Shown here one piece after another: positions 17,526 to 26,767 of a DNA stretch of 64,000 nucleotides (its first letter is position 1; each line of letters starts with the position of its first letter). The DNA comes from Clostridiales bacterium (lineage in GTDB: Bacteria; Bacillota; Clostridia; Lachnospirales; Lachnospiraceae): positions 19,066-83,065 of the forward strand of contig JAJQAA010000016.1 in assembly GCA_021204045.1 (NCBI GenBank). The letters are read 5' to 3'. The translations under genes were made by a program, and so were the position numbers. Below the pieces are notes generated by a model, which saw nothing but the letters and a program-made list of their open reading frames with translations, ran no database searches and was not told the DNA's origin.

Positions 17526-18899
17526 TTAGAACATTCCCGGCAATACTCCGGAACAGGTATTCAAAATCAATACCACAATAAATCCGGCAATACTGGCCAG
17601 TGTCGTCGGCCATGTCGTTGCCACAAACGCCTCATTTACCGTCAGGTTGCTGTATCTTGCAGGCATCCAGAATGCCGCGTCGGTCGGAAGTGTCAAACCG
17701 ACCGTACCAACACAGATTGCCAGACCAACCGTAACCGGCGACATCCCCATCGCCACCGCTGTCGGGCCCACAATCGATACGGTCGTCAGCATCGCGACCG
17801 TAGCTGATCCCACTGCTGCGCGGATGATCATCGCCAGTACAAACGCCAGGAAAATAACCGGAATGTTCATGCGGGATAACAGTTCAACCAGCGCCTCACC
17901 CAGGCCGCTCTTCTGCAGAATCGTACCAAAGCAGTTTCCGCAGCCAATTACCATCAGAATGTTTCCCATGGAATCAGAGGTCTTATCAATATAATTCCAC
18001 AGTGTCGGACTGACAGATGGAATGAGATATTTGTGCAGAACACAGCCGGTCACGATCATGGCAATAAACAGCGCGACATTATTGTTTCCAATAAAACTGA
18101 ATAAAATCGCAAAAATATTGTCAGCCGGAAGCAAAACCGAACAAATGGAATTGATGATAATCAATACGATCGGTAATGCGATTAACGCCAGCGTAAGTCC
18201 GGCCGAGGGCTTATTGGGATCTGCTTTCAGCAGTTCTTCATTATTGAGGATCGTCTCCGCCTCAGCTTTTATCTTCGCGGGATCCTGCGTCTCACCCCGC
18301 CTGTTCAGAACATTGGCGTACTGCCAGCCGCAAATCAGGCTGGCCGGAAGCGCGACAACCAGCCCATAAATGATGAACCATCCTACATTCGCACCAATCT
18401 GGCCCGCTACCGCGAGCGGCCCCGGCGTCGGAGCCACGACACAATGCGTCAGCAGAAGCCCGGTAAACAGCGCAGCCACATAAGCCGATGTTTTCTTCTT
18501 TGTGAGCTTCTGAAGGCTGGTCACCAACGGATTCAGCGTAATATAGGCTGAGCCGAAGTATACCGGTATCGAGACGATAAATCCAGCCAGATTCAGCGCC
18601 AGCATATCATTTTTCTTTCCGAAGGTACGAAGAAGACCTTTTGCAAGTTCTTCCATGCCGCCGGAATCGCCGAGCATCATGCCAAAAATACCGCCAAACA
18701 GGATCAGCAGGCCGATACTCGTCATAATGCCGCCAAAACCACTCGTCAGATAACCAAGCGTGTCTGTCAACGGCAGTCCGCACAACAACGCCATTAAAAT
18801 TGCGCAGACAAACAGGGAAACGCCAGGGCTCACCTTAAATTTAATCAGTGAGACCAGCAAAATTATCATGGTAATTACAAAAGCTATCAATACATTCAT
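17526..18899 (-). CDS. GntP family permease, probable D-serine or acyl-D-amino acid importer
   Basis: 457 residues, almost entirely hydrophobic, with about 12 to 14 membrane segments, the normal length of gluconate:H+ symporter (GntP) family proteins. Typical stretches are [45 protein letters not shown] and [30 protein letters not shown] precedes the ATG. Family members carry gluconate, fructuronate or D-serine (DsdX). The position between a D-aminoacylase and DsdA argues for D-serine or its N-acyl form here; that is inference from context. Confidence 0.9.
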   Translation of the reverse strand: MNVLIAFVITMIILLVSLIKFKVSPGVSLFVCAILMALLCGLPLTDTLGYLTSGFGGIMTSIGLLILFGGIFGMMLGDSGGMEELAKGLLRTFGKKNDMLALNLAGFIVSIPVYFGSAYITLNPLVTSLQKLTKKKTSAYVAALFTGLLLTHCVVAPTPGPLAVAGQIGANVGWFIIYGLVVALPASLICGWQYANVLNRRGETQDPAKIKAEAETILNNEELLKADPNKPSAGLTLALIALPIVLIIINSICSVLLPADNIFAILFSFIGNNNVALFIAMIVTGCVLHKYLIPSVSPTLWNYIDKTSDSMGNILMVIGCGNCFGTILQKSGLGEALVELLSRMNIPVIFLAFVLAMIIRAAVGSATVAMLTTVSIVGPTAVAMGMSPVTVGLAICVGTVGLTLPTDAAFWMPARYSNLTVNEAFVATTWPTTLASIAGFIVVLILNTCSGVLPGMF

Positions 18900-18929
18900 A
18901 TTGCCACCTCCTACTGTATTCTGTGATAT

Positions 18930-20522
18930 TTATGCGTTATGCCGGATCATTCGTCCGGGGGTAACTCCGGTAAACTGCTTATCATGATAAACCAGCTGTC
19001 CATTTACGAATACATAATCGATTCCCTCCGTAATGCTGTTGGAATTGCTGTATGTAGCTGTATCCTGCAGACGGTCATAATCAAAAATCAGCAGATCTGC
19101 ATCATAGCCATCGCGAATCAGGCCTTTGTTTTTAATCAGAAGGTACTCTGCCGTCAGTTCAGTCATTTTGTGAATTACCTGCTCCAGGGTCATAATCCCC
19201 TTTTCCTTGACAAAATAGGTAATCGCGTGAGGGAAGGTACCACTGGCACGCGGATGTCCCTTTTCGCTCCAGCTCCTGGTCAGGCCATCACTGCCGACAA
19301 TACAGTATGGATCAAGGATAATCTCGCAAACATCCTCATCGCACATACTGCTGTAGACGCCACCAGTCTCGCAGTTGTTTGCCACACACAGGTCAAAAAA
19401 TGTTTCCCATGGATCCTTTCCGATTTCCGACGCATACTCGGTAATAAATTTTCCTTCTGCCTCCGGCGTCTTCGAGGCTGAATAAACATACACGCCTCCC
19501 CATCCACCGGCATTCAGATAATAATTGTCATAGGGTGTCTCCGGATTCTCCATCTCCGCCTTGATCGTCTCCCGGAACTTGCGATCTTTCAGCTTTTCCG
19601 TCATCGAGCGGAAACCATTTTCGAAATACCACGGCGGCATGCAGGCATTCAGCGTCGTCATATTGCAGGTATAAGGATACTGATCGCAGATCACCTGGAT
19701 TCCCTCTGCCCGCGCGTCATGGATCAACTGCAGTGTTTCTTTTTGTTTACCCCAGTTTGGTTTGCCCAGCATCTTGTGATGGGAAATATCCACCCGTACG
19801 CCGGCCTGGCGACCCACGTTAATCGTTTCCTTCACTGCTTCCACGATCTCATTGGATTCGTTGCGCATATGGCTCGCGTAAATTCCGTTGTAAGGGGCAA
19901 TTACCTTCGCTAATTCAATAATCTCCTTTTCTTCCGCGTAACAGCTCGGTGTATAAATCAGTCCGGTTGAAAAACCAGCCGCCCCCGCTTCCATGGCGTC
20001 ACGCAGAATCTGTTTCATTTTCTCCAGTTCTTCATCCGTCGCCGGACGGTTTGCCATGCCCATCACGGCAATGCGGAGACTGCTATGGCCAATATACATC
20101 TTTACATTGGCAGTCAGCGGCTGCTTATCCGCATATTCCAGATATCTGGCAAAACTGTCCCAGTTACTCATATCATCCGGAAACCAGGTGGTTCCCATTG
20201 AAAGCATGTTTTGAATATCTGCCAGATTTTTTTCCGCCACAGGCGCCATGGACAGACCGCACTGGCCGACAATCTCAGTTGTGACACCCTGGGTCGTTTT
20301 AAACAGATGAGCGTCTTCCGATCCCAATATCAAATCCCCGTGAGAATGAGCATCGATAAATCCAGGCGATACAAAACGTCCCGCCGCGTCAATCACCTGT
20401 TTTGCGGATTCGCTTCCATCTGTCAGGACGATTTTTCCGTCCCGAATGCCGACACAACCATCGTATGCTTCTTTCCCACTGCCATCAATAATTTTCGCAT
20501 TTTTTATCAATACATCCAGCAT
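18930..20522 (-). CDS. N-acyl-D-amino-acid deacylase (amidohydrolase superfamily)
   Basis: 530 residues from the ATG at 20522 with AAGGAG upstream; an earlier in-frame ATG (20540) has no ribosome site. The TIM-barrel amidohydrolase pattern is clear: SPGFIDAHSHGDL holds the first metal HxH, RVDISHHKMLGKPNWGK follows, and GSDGLTRSWSEKGHPRASGTF carries the late catalytic Asp and the substrate loop typical of D-aminoacylases. It releases a fatty or acetate group plus a D-amino acid. It is first in a three-gene operon with a permease and D-serine ammonia-lyase. The promoter overlaps a palindrome next to the divergent XRE-cupin regulator. Confidence 0.9.
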   Translation of the reverse strand: MLDVLIKNAKIIDGSGKEAYDGCVGIRDGKIVLTDGSESAKQVIDAAGRFVSPGFIDAHSHGDLILGSEDAHLFKTTQGVTTEIVGQCGLSMAPVAEKNLADIQNMLSMGTTWFPDDMSNWDSFARYLEYADKQPLTANVKMYIGHSSLRIAVMGMANRPATDEELEKMKQILRDAMEAGAAGFSTGLIYTPSCYAEEKEIIELAKVIAPYNGIYASHMRNESNEIVEAVKETINVGRQAGVRVDISHHKMLGKPNWGKQKETLQLIHDARAEGIQVICDQYPYTCNMTTLNACMPPWYFENGFRSMTEKLKDRKFRETIKAEMENPETPYDNYYLNAGGWGGVYVYSASKTPEAEGKFITEYASEIGKDPWETFFDLCVANNCETGGVYSSMCDEDVCEIILDPYCIVGSDGLTRSWSEKGHPRASGTFPHAITYFVKEKGIMTLEQVIHKMTELTAEYLLIKNKGLIRDGYDADLLIFDYDRLQDTATYSNSNSITEGIDYVFVNGQLVYHDKQFTGVTPGRMIRHNA

Positions 20523-20617
20523 ACCTTCCACTCCTTCCATTTAAATAGAATTCAGAATACGATTCGTTATCGCCGCCCTGCAGAGCAGCTACACACTTCC
20601 GGAATAGTGTTAAGTAT

Positions 20618-20646
20618 ATATTAACAGCTGTATATTGATATGTCAA
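20618..20646 (-). promoter_or_regulatory. Promoter of the D-aminoacylase/permease/dsdA operon
   Basis: Minus-strand TTGACA (20646-20641), 17-base spacer, TAATAT (20623-20618). The remaining 353-base gap to 20893 is strongly AT-rich with no credible gene. Confidence 0.6.
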
Positions 20647-20649
20647 TAT
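20632..20649. promoter_or_regulatory. Palindrome ATATTGA-TATG-TCAATAT over the -35 box
   Basis: Perfect 7-base inverted repeat with a 4-base centre that covers the -35 of the D-aminoacylase operon. A second repeat, GTTAA-N7-TTAAC, overlaps the -10 (20609-20625). A protein bound here would block RNA polymerase; the XRE-cupin protein encoded divergently at 20894 is the obvious candidate. Confidence 0.5.
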
Positions 20650-20851
20650 TTTTTCTTAATTATTTGGTCTGATTTGCATCAATTTTCTTTTTAAATTCTT
20701 TATTATTTTAATTTTTCCGAATATTATTTTTGTATTTTTTAAATAAATGCAATTTTTTAAACATATCTGTTAATTTTTAATGAACAGTATGTATTTGAAT
20801 TTAATGGCTATATTAAATAACTACGTTTGGGTAGAAGAATAATTCAAAATA

Positions 20852-20860
20852 TGTTATACT
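20852..20860 (+). promoter_or_regulatory. Extended -10 promoter for the XRE-cupin regulator gene
   Basis: TGTTATACT gives an extended TGN plus TATACT (20855-20860), with only a weak -35 (TAGAAG) 17 bases upstream. The gene starts at 20894. Confidence 0.5.
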
Positions 20861-20893
20861 CAAACAACAAGGGATCAAAAGGAGATGATACGC

Positions 20894-21448
20894 ATGGAGG
20901 ATTTAAATATTGGTAAAAAGCTTCAAGATCTGCGCACAAAAAAAGGACTATCCATCCGCAAGCTTTCTTCCGCAGCCGGAATTACTCCTTCCATGCTCAG
21001 CCAGATTGAAAACGGACAGGTAAATCCTTCTATCAACACCCTTCGCGGCCTCGCTTCCGCCCTGGACGCCCCACTTTATCATTTTTTTATGGAAACTGCC
21101 GACGAACAACCTGTCGTCACTCCAGATTCCCGGAAAACGATCGGAAGGAAAGACGAGACAGACGTCTCCTACGAACTTCTCACTCCGGATACCAGAGGAA
21201 GCATCGAATTTTGCATGATGATCATCCCGCCCAACAGCAATTCCAATTCCAAGCTCCAGAGCCATGAAGGCGAGGAGGTCGCTTTTTTATATTCCGGAGA
21301 AAGCGTGGATATCGAAATTGATTCCCGTCTGTTCACTCTCCGGCAGGGTGACAGTATACGCATCCCGCCACAGGCTCAACATATCTGGCGCAATCGAAGG
21401 AGCTCGCCTGTACAGGTGATTTTTGCGATTACGCCTCCCTCGTTTTGA
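20894..21448 (+). CDS. XRE family regulator with C-terminal cupin domain
   Basis: 184 residues from the ATG at 20894, 8 bases after AAGGAG; the ATG at 20885 abuts the ribosome site and is rejected. Residues about 5-60 are a Cro/CI helix-turn-helix (LQDLRTKKGLSIRKLSSAAGI, then PSMLSQIENGQVNPSINTL). Residues about 105-180 form a small cupin barrel (SHEGEEVAFLYSGESVDIE, RQGDSIRIPPQAQHIWRN). Such proteins often sense small metabolites and regulate amino acid or polyamine catabolism. It is divergent from the D-aminoacylase operon, whose promoter carries a palindrome, so it probably controls that operon. Its 3' end overlaps the convergent MATE gene by 20 bases. Confidence 0.9.
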   Translation: MEDLNIGKKLQDLRTKKGLSIRKLSSAAGITPSMLSQIENGQVNPSINTLRGLASALDAPLYHFFMETADEQPVVTPDSRKTIGRKDETDVSYELLTPDTRGSIEFCMMIIPPNSNSNSKLQSHEGEEVAFLYSGESVDIEIDSRLFTLRQGDSIRIPPQAQHIWRNRRSSPVQVIFAITPPSF

Positions 21449-22811
21449 CGTTAAGCCCCGCCCTTTTCCGCCAGCTCATATACACAAATACAGATATCGC
21501 AGCCATCATACAGTCCGAAATCAACTGTGACCAGACCAGTCCGTACATTCCAAACAGCGCATTCAGCAAAAACAGCATGGGGATATTGATCACCGCCCAG
21601 CGGGTCACCCCCAGCAGCAGCGCGATCCCGCCCCAGCCAAAGGCATTAAACGTATCAACGGTAAAAAAGCACGTAAACATAAACGGCATAGCAAGAATAC
21701 GGGTACGCACAAAATTCGTTCCCAGAGCCACCGTAGCACTGTCTGAAATGAAGAAACGCAGCAAATACTCCGCGCCCAGCTCATAAACACAGATACTTAC
21801 CACCCCGACGATCAGACCCACCATTCTTGAAAACCGCACGATCTCATCCATTCTGCGATAATTGCGCGCCGCGAAATTGTAGGCAACCAGCGGAATCATA
21901 CCCTGACAGAGACCGATACCCACATTCAACGGAAAACGTTCTGCCTTCAGCACGATCCCGATCGCCGCAAGCGGAATATCGCCATATCCCACCATCAGCT
22001 TGTCCAGCACCACATAGTCCAGATCAAACAAAAGCGTCGCGATTGCGGAGGGAAAACCTACCTCGAAGACAGAGAAAATGCTCTTTGCGGACGGCAAACC
22101 TCTTTTTATATTCAGAGAAATGACATGGCTGCCCCTGGTTTTATAGAGCATCTGCAAAAAATACAGGCAGGCCACACAATTGGAGATGCAGGTCGCGATG
22201 CCGACGCCAAGCACCTCATAGCCCCGCGGCAGAAGCACAAACATAAACAGCGGGTCAAGAATAATATTCAGGATCCCGCCCAGCGCAATACCGGTGCTGG
22301 CCTTCCGGGAATAACCCACACTCCGCACAAAATTGGAGAACACATTGGATAATACCGTCGGTATCCCACCGACCACCAGCACACAGAATGTATACTGTCG
22401 CGCGTAAGCCATCGTGTTTTCCCCGGCTCCGAGCAACCCCAGCAACGGCATCATAAACATAGCGATCCCAATCGAAAAACAGGCCGCCATAACAATCGCC
22501 AGCCACACGCAAAAAGCGCTGACCTTTCTCGCTTCTTCCTCCCTGTTCTCGCCCAGAAGCCGGGAAATCAGCGTCCCGCCGCCGATACCCGCAAGACCCG
22601 ACAGCGAAAGCGTGAGATTAAACACCGGCAGAAGCATCGAAATGCCCGCGACCATATAGGGATTGTTCGTCCGTCCCACATAGAACGTATCCGCCATGTT
22701 GTAGATGAGCACAATCACCTGGCTGATGATCATCGGCACGGCCATGATCCGCACGGCCTGCGGAACCGGAATCCTCTCAAATATCTGCTTTTTATCGTTC
22801 GTGTTGTCCAT
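21429..22811 (-). CDS. MATE family efflux transporter
   Basis: 460 residues with 12 hydrophobic segments and the family's two-fold repeat. Typical stretches are PMIISQVIVLIYNMADTFYVGR near the N-terminus, GGGTLISRLLGENREEEA and GICQGMIPLVAYNFAAR-like sequence in the second half. The role is Na+- or H+-driven export of cationic drugs or metabolites; the substrate cannot be told. It is 40 bases after the M29 peptidase gene and may be the last gene of the long alaS-pyr run, or be separately expressed. Confidence 0.9.
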   Translation of the reverse strand: MDNTNDKKQIFERIPVPQAVRIMAVPMIISQVIVLIYNMADTFYVGRTNNPYMVAGISMLLPVFNLTLSLSGLAGIGGGTLISRLLGENREEEARKVSAFCVWLAIVMAACFSIGIAMFMMPLLGLLGAGENTMAYARQYTFCVLVVGGIPTVLSNVFSNFVRSVGYSRKASTGIALGGILNIILDPLFMFVLLPRGYEVLGVGIATCISNCVACLYFLQMLYKTRGSHVISLNIKRGLPSAKSIFSVFEVGFPSAIATLLFDLDYVVLDKLMVGYGDIPLAAIGIVLKAERFPLNVGIGLCQGMIPLVAYNFAARNYRRMDEIVRFSRMVGLIVGVVSICVYELGAEYLLRFFISDSATVALGTNFVRTRILAMPFMFTCFFTVDTFNAFGWGGIALLLGVTRWAVINIPMLFLLNALFGMYGLVWSQLISDCMMAAISVFVYMSWRKRAGLNVKTREA

Positions 22812-22851
22812 ATTTTCCGTCCCTTTTTCGTTTCGTCATTATCCTTGCTAT

Positions 22852-24978
22852 CTATTGTAATTTCGATTTGATCTCTCTGGACGCTTCATCCGACGTTTCG
22901 TCCAGCGCCTCATTCAGCGCCTCGTTCAGCTCACCGGTTCCCGGCGCCACAAAGCGCCCTTCGCGGATCACCGGCAGCCTGCGGCCGTCCGCGCATACCG
23001 CGGTGATATCGCCCAGCTCCGCGTACGGGATCGTGATATCCGTATGGCAGCCAAAATATGCTTTCGCGGGATCCTCCCTGCGCAGCAGCGAAATCTCGTT
23101 GTCGCGCGCGATCACCTCGCGGCCGTCCGGATTGTACATCGGGCTGTCCTCGCTCCAGCTGTAGCAGGTATCACCGACCGCGAAATGCGGCCCCATCTTT
23201 TCCGCGATCAGGATGGGCAGCTTCTCGATGATTCCAAAGCGCCCGGCCATCGCGTAGGCCGTCGTGTTCGTGCCGATTGCGAACTCGCCCAACGGCAACG
23301 TATCGTGATTTTTCAGAATTTCCTGGCGGATCAGCTCGCGTCCCTTAGCTGGATCCGCGCTATTATCGCAGGAGTAGTCCGTCACCATCCCGTTTTCAAA
23401 ACGCAGACGCAGGTTGATAAACTGGATACTGCCCAGATAAACCTTTCCCACATGCAGCAGCCCGTTTGTCCCGGCAAGAAGCGGGGAAGTGAACACCTCG
23501 CCGAGCGGGATATTCACGTCGGCAACACAGTTCTCAAAATTGGTCTGGCGGCTGACATCTGTAAGTGTGTGCAGTCGCACCAAAATATCCGTCTCGTTGC
23601 CCTCCCGCCCGGTCACATGGATGGATTCCGCCTCATCGAGCACATCGATGAGACGCTGCTGGATATCGCGGTAAATTTCATAGTCCAGCGTGTTGATGCG
23701 GATCGTTTCCGCAAAAATCTCCGGAAAGCGCCTGCCAATCTCAGGCAGCGGAAACGCGATGATCGTAAAGCTCGTCTCATCTCCGGGCACATAGCGGTTG
23801 ATCACCTGCATGGATTCGCTGGTATAAGCCGCCGACAATTCTTCCTGCTTTCTGGTAAATCTGCGGGCAGCCGCACAGGTCTTCGGGCTAAATGGCGCGC
23901 GCCCAAAGGTTTCCACAACGGCCGGCCCGGCATAGACTTCCGCCAGGCGCCTGTATTCTTCATAGGCGGTGCGCAGCACGCCCAGCTTGCGCTCCTTAAA
24001 CGCCTTATCCAGATAGATCGCGCTGTCATAGCGATGGTCAAAATCATACTGCCGGTTGGGAGACGATGCATGCCATCCCGCCTGTCGACCCGGACTCTGC
24101 GTCACCGACCACACGGCAGCGCGGCAGAGAATAACCGAAAGCCCCATCGCCTGAAACTGGTGGATCGCGGCGCGGATCATGCGCTCGAAACCCAGCTCAT
24201 AGCGGATCGCCACCGTCTTCTTTTTGCTCAGATCGCGCCGCATCACCACAAAGCCCCTCTGGTACCCCTGCGTATAAGCCGCGGCCATGCGATCGATGGT
24301 CTCCTGCGGCAGCGTGTTCATAAACGCGGCGAGCTGCAGCTCCGTATCAGAAATATATTCCCCGAAACGATACAGATAACGCAGATCGTCAAGATCGCTG
24401 TGTAAGATAATATCCCGCGCAAAGCTCAAAGACGGATCCAGCTGCTCACGCACGCGGTAGGTCAGGGTAACGTCACTGTAATCGCTGAAAAACCAGTAAA
24501 GCACCTCCCGCACCTGGCGCGGCCGCGGCGTACCTTCCTCAAAAAGATTATAAATCTCGATCAGCGTTTCCCAGAGAATCGTGATATCCGTCAGGCGGCT
24601 CTCAAAAGCAAACACGATCGCGCCGCGCATCTGCGCATAAAAAGCGGAAAGCAGCGACCCCAGCCTGCTGCCGAGACGCGCAGCGGCATAGTCCGGATTC
24701 GCGTAGCTCACGGCATAATGCCCCGGCAAAACATCCGCGTAAAGCGCCTCATTCAACGCCTGCAGCTCGTCAAGCGTCCGGTCTGCCAGCTCCCCCCGCA
24801 TCTGGAACCCAAACAGCTCGTCAATCTGCGCCGAAAACTGCGCCATATGAATAAAATAATCACGAAACGGCTCCGCAACGCGGCTTTCCGCCGCGAACTG
24901 CGCGATCCGCTCCACCGCCAGATCGTACCGTTCCGTGATCGCTGTATTTTCCTCATACCATAAATCCCGATAATCCAT
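22852..24978 (-). CDS. M29 family metallo-aminopeptidase with large N-terminal extension
   Basis: 708 residues from the ATG at 24978 (AGAGGAG upstream), about 300 longer than classical M29 enzymes such as AmpT or PepS. The C-terminal half carries the complete dinuclear metal site: Glu in GEVFTSP (about 494), Glu in GEFAIGTN (about 565), His in GPHFAVG (about 598), Tyr in TCYSW (about 606), and His and Asp in CHTDI (about 645 and 647). The N-terminal 300 residues are rich in helices, Tyr, Arg and Glu and match nothing I recognise. The C-terminal tail has an acidic ELNEALNEALDE repeat. It is presumably a cytoplasmic aminopeptidase. It follows a small membrane protein gene by 11 bases in the pyr run. 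Confidence 0.8.
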   Translation of the reverse strand: MDYRDLWYEENTAITERYDLAVERIAQFAAESRVAEPFRDYFIHMAQFSAQIDELFGFQMRGELADRTLDELQALNEALYADVLPGHYAVSYANPDYAAARLGSRLGSLLSAFYAQMRGAIVFAFESRLTDITILWETLIEIYNLFEEGTPRPRQVREVLYWFFSDYSDVTLTYRVREQLDPSLSFARDIILHSDLDDLRYLYRFGEYISDTELQLAAFMNTLPQETIDRMAAAYTQGYQRGFVVMRRDLSKKKTVAIRYELGFERMIRAAIHQFQAMGLSVILCRAAVWSVTQSPGRQAGWHASSPNRQYDFDHRYDSAIYLDKAFKERKLGVLRTAYEEYRRLAEVYAGPAVVETFGRAPFSPKTCAAARRFTRKQEELSAAYTSESMQVINRYVPGDETSFTIIAFPLPEIGRRFPEIFAETIRINTLDYEIYRDIQQRLIDVLDEAESIHVTGREGNETDILVRLHTLTDVSRQTNFENCVADVNIPLGEVFTSPLLAGTNGLLHVGKVYLGSIQFINLRLRFENGMVTDYSCDNSADPAKGRELIRQEILKNHDTLPLGEFAIGTNTTAYAMAGRFGIIEKLPILIAEKMGPHFAVGDTCYSWSEDSPMYNPDGREVIARDNEISLLRREDPAKAYFGCHTDITIPYAELGDITAVCADGRRLPVIREGRFVAPGTGELNEALNEALDETSDEASREIKSKLQ

Positions 24979-24989
24979 CGCAGCTCCTC

Positions 24990-25313
24990 TCAACCCGCCA
25001 GACCGACCACCAGCATACACAGCCAAAACAACGCCAGCAGCCCGCCGACGATCACTTCAATCCGCGCGAGCAGATAATTCATCTCCTTCTCCAGAAAGGA
25101 CGTCGCGCCATAATAGATGGCTACCATCGCAAACAAAAATCCGGAAAGTCCCAGAGCCGCCACGACCAGACCCGCACTGCCCCGCTCATACACGCTGAGC
25201 GCGACGCTTGCAATCGAAAGCATCGCCGCCAGAATTACCGCCGGCAGGCCGAAACGGCTGCGCGTGGCAAAAGGCTTTTTTATATACGATATTTTTTTAG
25301 GATTTTTCTGCAC
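24990..25313 (-). CDS. Small integral membrane protein of unknown function
   Basis: 107 residues from a GTG at 25313, which has AAGGAGA 7 bases upstream and overlaps the end of the VanZ-like gene by 17 bases. No ATG fits. A basic N-terminus (QKNPKKISYIKKPF) is followed by three hydrophobic segments (about 23-42, 48-67 and 85-105). The charged patch SFLEKEMNYLLARIE lies between the second and third. It resembles short three-helix proteins that are common in Lachnospiraceae. I do not recognise a function. Tight spacing with VanZ-like and peptidase genes suggests one transcript. Confidence 0.7.
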   Translation of the reverse strand: MQKNPKKISYIKKPFATRSRFGLPAVILAAMLSIASVALSVYERGSAGLVVAALGLSGFLFAMVAIYYGATSFLEKEMNYLLARIEVIVGGLLALFWLCMLVVGLAG

Positions 25314-25770
25314 GCCCCGATCTCCTTCGATACCACCAGTCGACCAGCCGGTAAGCAAGATAACCCAGCGCACCGCCAAGTGTGTTGAGCAGCAGGTCGT
25401 CCACATCAAAACTTCCGACACGCAGTATAAGCTGGGCAGTCTCAATACAGAGACTGAAACCGAAACAGAGCAGAATCGTACTCCGGCAGCGCATTTTTCC
25501 CCGGCTGATCACCGGGAGGAAAAAACCACATGGCATAAAACCGATGACATTGCCGAAAACATTCAGCAAAAACGCTTCCATACCCAGCTGATGGCGGTAA
25601 CGGTAAAAACGGCGGATTTCCTTGAACAATTCCAGATTGTACGCGTACTCCCTGCGGGCGGGATCCCGCCCCAGAGATTCGGCGAAAAACATCAGATAAA
25701 TCAGCAGGCCAAGATAAACCAGGAACAGAATCCATCCCAGCCTCTGGCTTTTCGTCGTATGTTTAATCAT
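25297..25770 (-). CDS. VanZ-like membrane protein
   Basis: 157 residues with four hydrophobic segments. Recognisable VanZ-family marks are NVFGNVIGFMPCGFFLP in the middle and the FDVDDLLLNTLGGALGYLAYRLV pattern near the C-terminus. Some VanZ-like proteins give low-level teicoplanin resistance, but most members have no tested role and no other van genes are here. The start at 25770 has only a weak ribosome site, so coupling with the small gene just upstream (6 bases) is plausible. Confidence 0.82.
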   Translation of the reverse strand: MIKHTTKSQRLGWILFLVYLGLLIYLMFFAESLGRDPARREYAYNLELFKEIRRFYRYRHQLGMEAFLLNVFGNVIGFMPCGFFLPVISRGKMRCRSTILLCFGFSLCIETAQLILRVGSFDVDDLLLNTLGGALGYLAYRLVDWWYRRRSGRAEKS

Positions 25771-25776
25771 GAGCGC

Positions 25777-25932
25777 CTAAAAAATAATCTCCGATTTGCG
25801 TTTCAGCAGGACTCCGCCGCTGATGATCGCCATCGTGCCGACGACAAGTCCGGTCACCAGGATGATCACGCCCACGGTAATATTGCAGGCGCCGATGTTA
25901 CGCATGGTTTTATATGCCTTTTCCATATTCAT
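25777..25932 (-). CDS. 51-residue single-pass or hairpin membrane protein
   Basis: From the ATG at 25932 (GGAGA 5 bases upstream) the protein begins MNMEKAYKTMRNIG. It then has a hydrophobic stretch, NITVGVIILVTGLVVGTMAI (residues 17-36), and a basic tail, LLKRKSEIIF. It lies 42 bases after pyrE and 6 bases before the VanZ-like gene, in phase with the surrounding gene run. Similar short proteins seem common in Lachnospiraceae, but I know no function. Confidence 0.65.
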   Translation of the reverse strand: MNMEKAYKTMRNIGACNITVGVIILVTGLVVGTMAIISGGVLLKRKSEIIF

Positions 25933-25974
25933 TCATTTCTCCGTTCTGCCGCGCCGCCGGCGGCCGATCCTGTT

Positions 25975-26658
25975 TTACCCTTCCTGCTGTGCCCCATACT
26001 GTTCATAATACGCGTCGATCGCCGCTTTCAATTCATCATTGATGATCACACGGCCACGATACGGATGATTGTAAAGGTGCTCGACCACCTCGCCCATCGT
26101 CACGATCGCCGTCGTCCGGAAACCATACTTCTCCTCGATCTCCCGCAGCGCTGATTTTGTGCCGCTCCCGCGCTCCATGCGGTCGACGGAGACAACCAGA
26201 CCAAGCACATCGGCGTTTGCCTGCGCCCGGATGATCGGCAGGGTCTCCCCGATCGAAGTCCCGGCTGTCGTGACGTCCTCGATGATCACAACCCGGTCGC
26301 CGTCCTGGATCGGACTTCCAAGCAGAATGCCCTTGTCGCCATGGTCTTTGATCTCCTTGCGGTTGGAGCAGTATTTGATATCTGCGTCATAAAACTCACT
26401 GATCGCCATCGTCGTCGTCACCGAAAGCGGAATCCCCTTGTAGGCCGGTCCGAACAGCACGTCAAAATCCAGGCCATATGCATTATGAATCGCCCGCGCA
26501 TAATATCCCCCCAGGCGGCGCAGCTGCGTGCCCGTGCGGTAGAAGCCGGTGTTGACAAAAAACGGCGTCTTCCGTCCACTCTTGGTCACAAAGTCACCAA
26601 ATTTTAACACTTCGCAGTCAATCATAAATTCAATAAATTCTTTTTTATAGTCTTCCAT
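25975..26658 (-). CDS. pyrE: Orotate phosphoribosyltransferase
   Basis: 227 residues from the ATG at 26658 with GAGGAGA upstream. It adds ribose 5-phosphate from PRPP to orotate, making OMP. The PRPP motif RVVIIEDVTTAGTSIGET is intact, as are PFFVNTGFYRTGTQLRRLG and FGPAYKGIPLSVTTTMAI. The fourth pyr gene in the order F, K, D, E, 109 bases after pyrD. The strand context shows no separate promoter that I could identify. Confidence 0.96.
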   Translation of the reverse strand: MEDYKKEFIEFMIDCEVLKFGDFVTKSGRKTPFFVNTGFYRTGTQLRRLGGYYARAIHNAYGLDFDVLFGPAYKGIPLSVTTTMAISEFYDADIKYCSNRKEIKDHGDKGILLGSPIQDGDRVVIIEDVTTAGTSIGETLPIIRAQANADVLGLVVSVDRMERGSGTKSALREIEEKYGFRTTAIVTMGEVVEHLYNHPYRGRVIINDELKAAIDAYYEQYGAQQEG

Positions 26659-26767
26659 AATCCGTATCTCCTCATTCCGGCACCTGCCTGCAGGCTCATC
26701 GATCGCCGCCCGGCGATTCACCGACAGTTGTCTGTCCAATCATCGAAACCAGCCGGTTTGTCATCAA

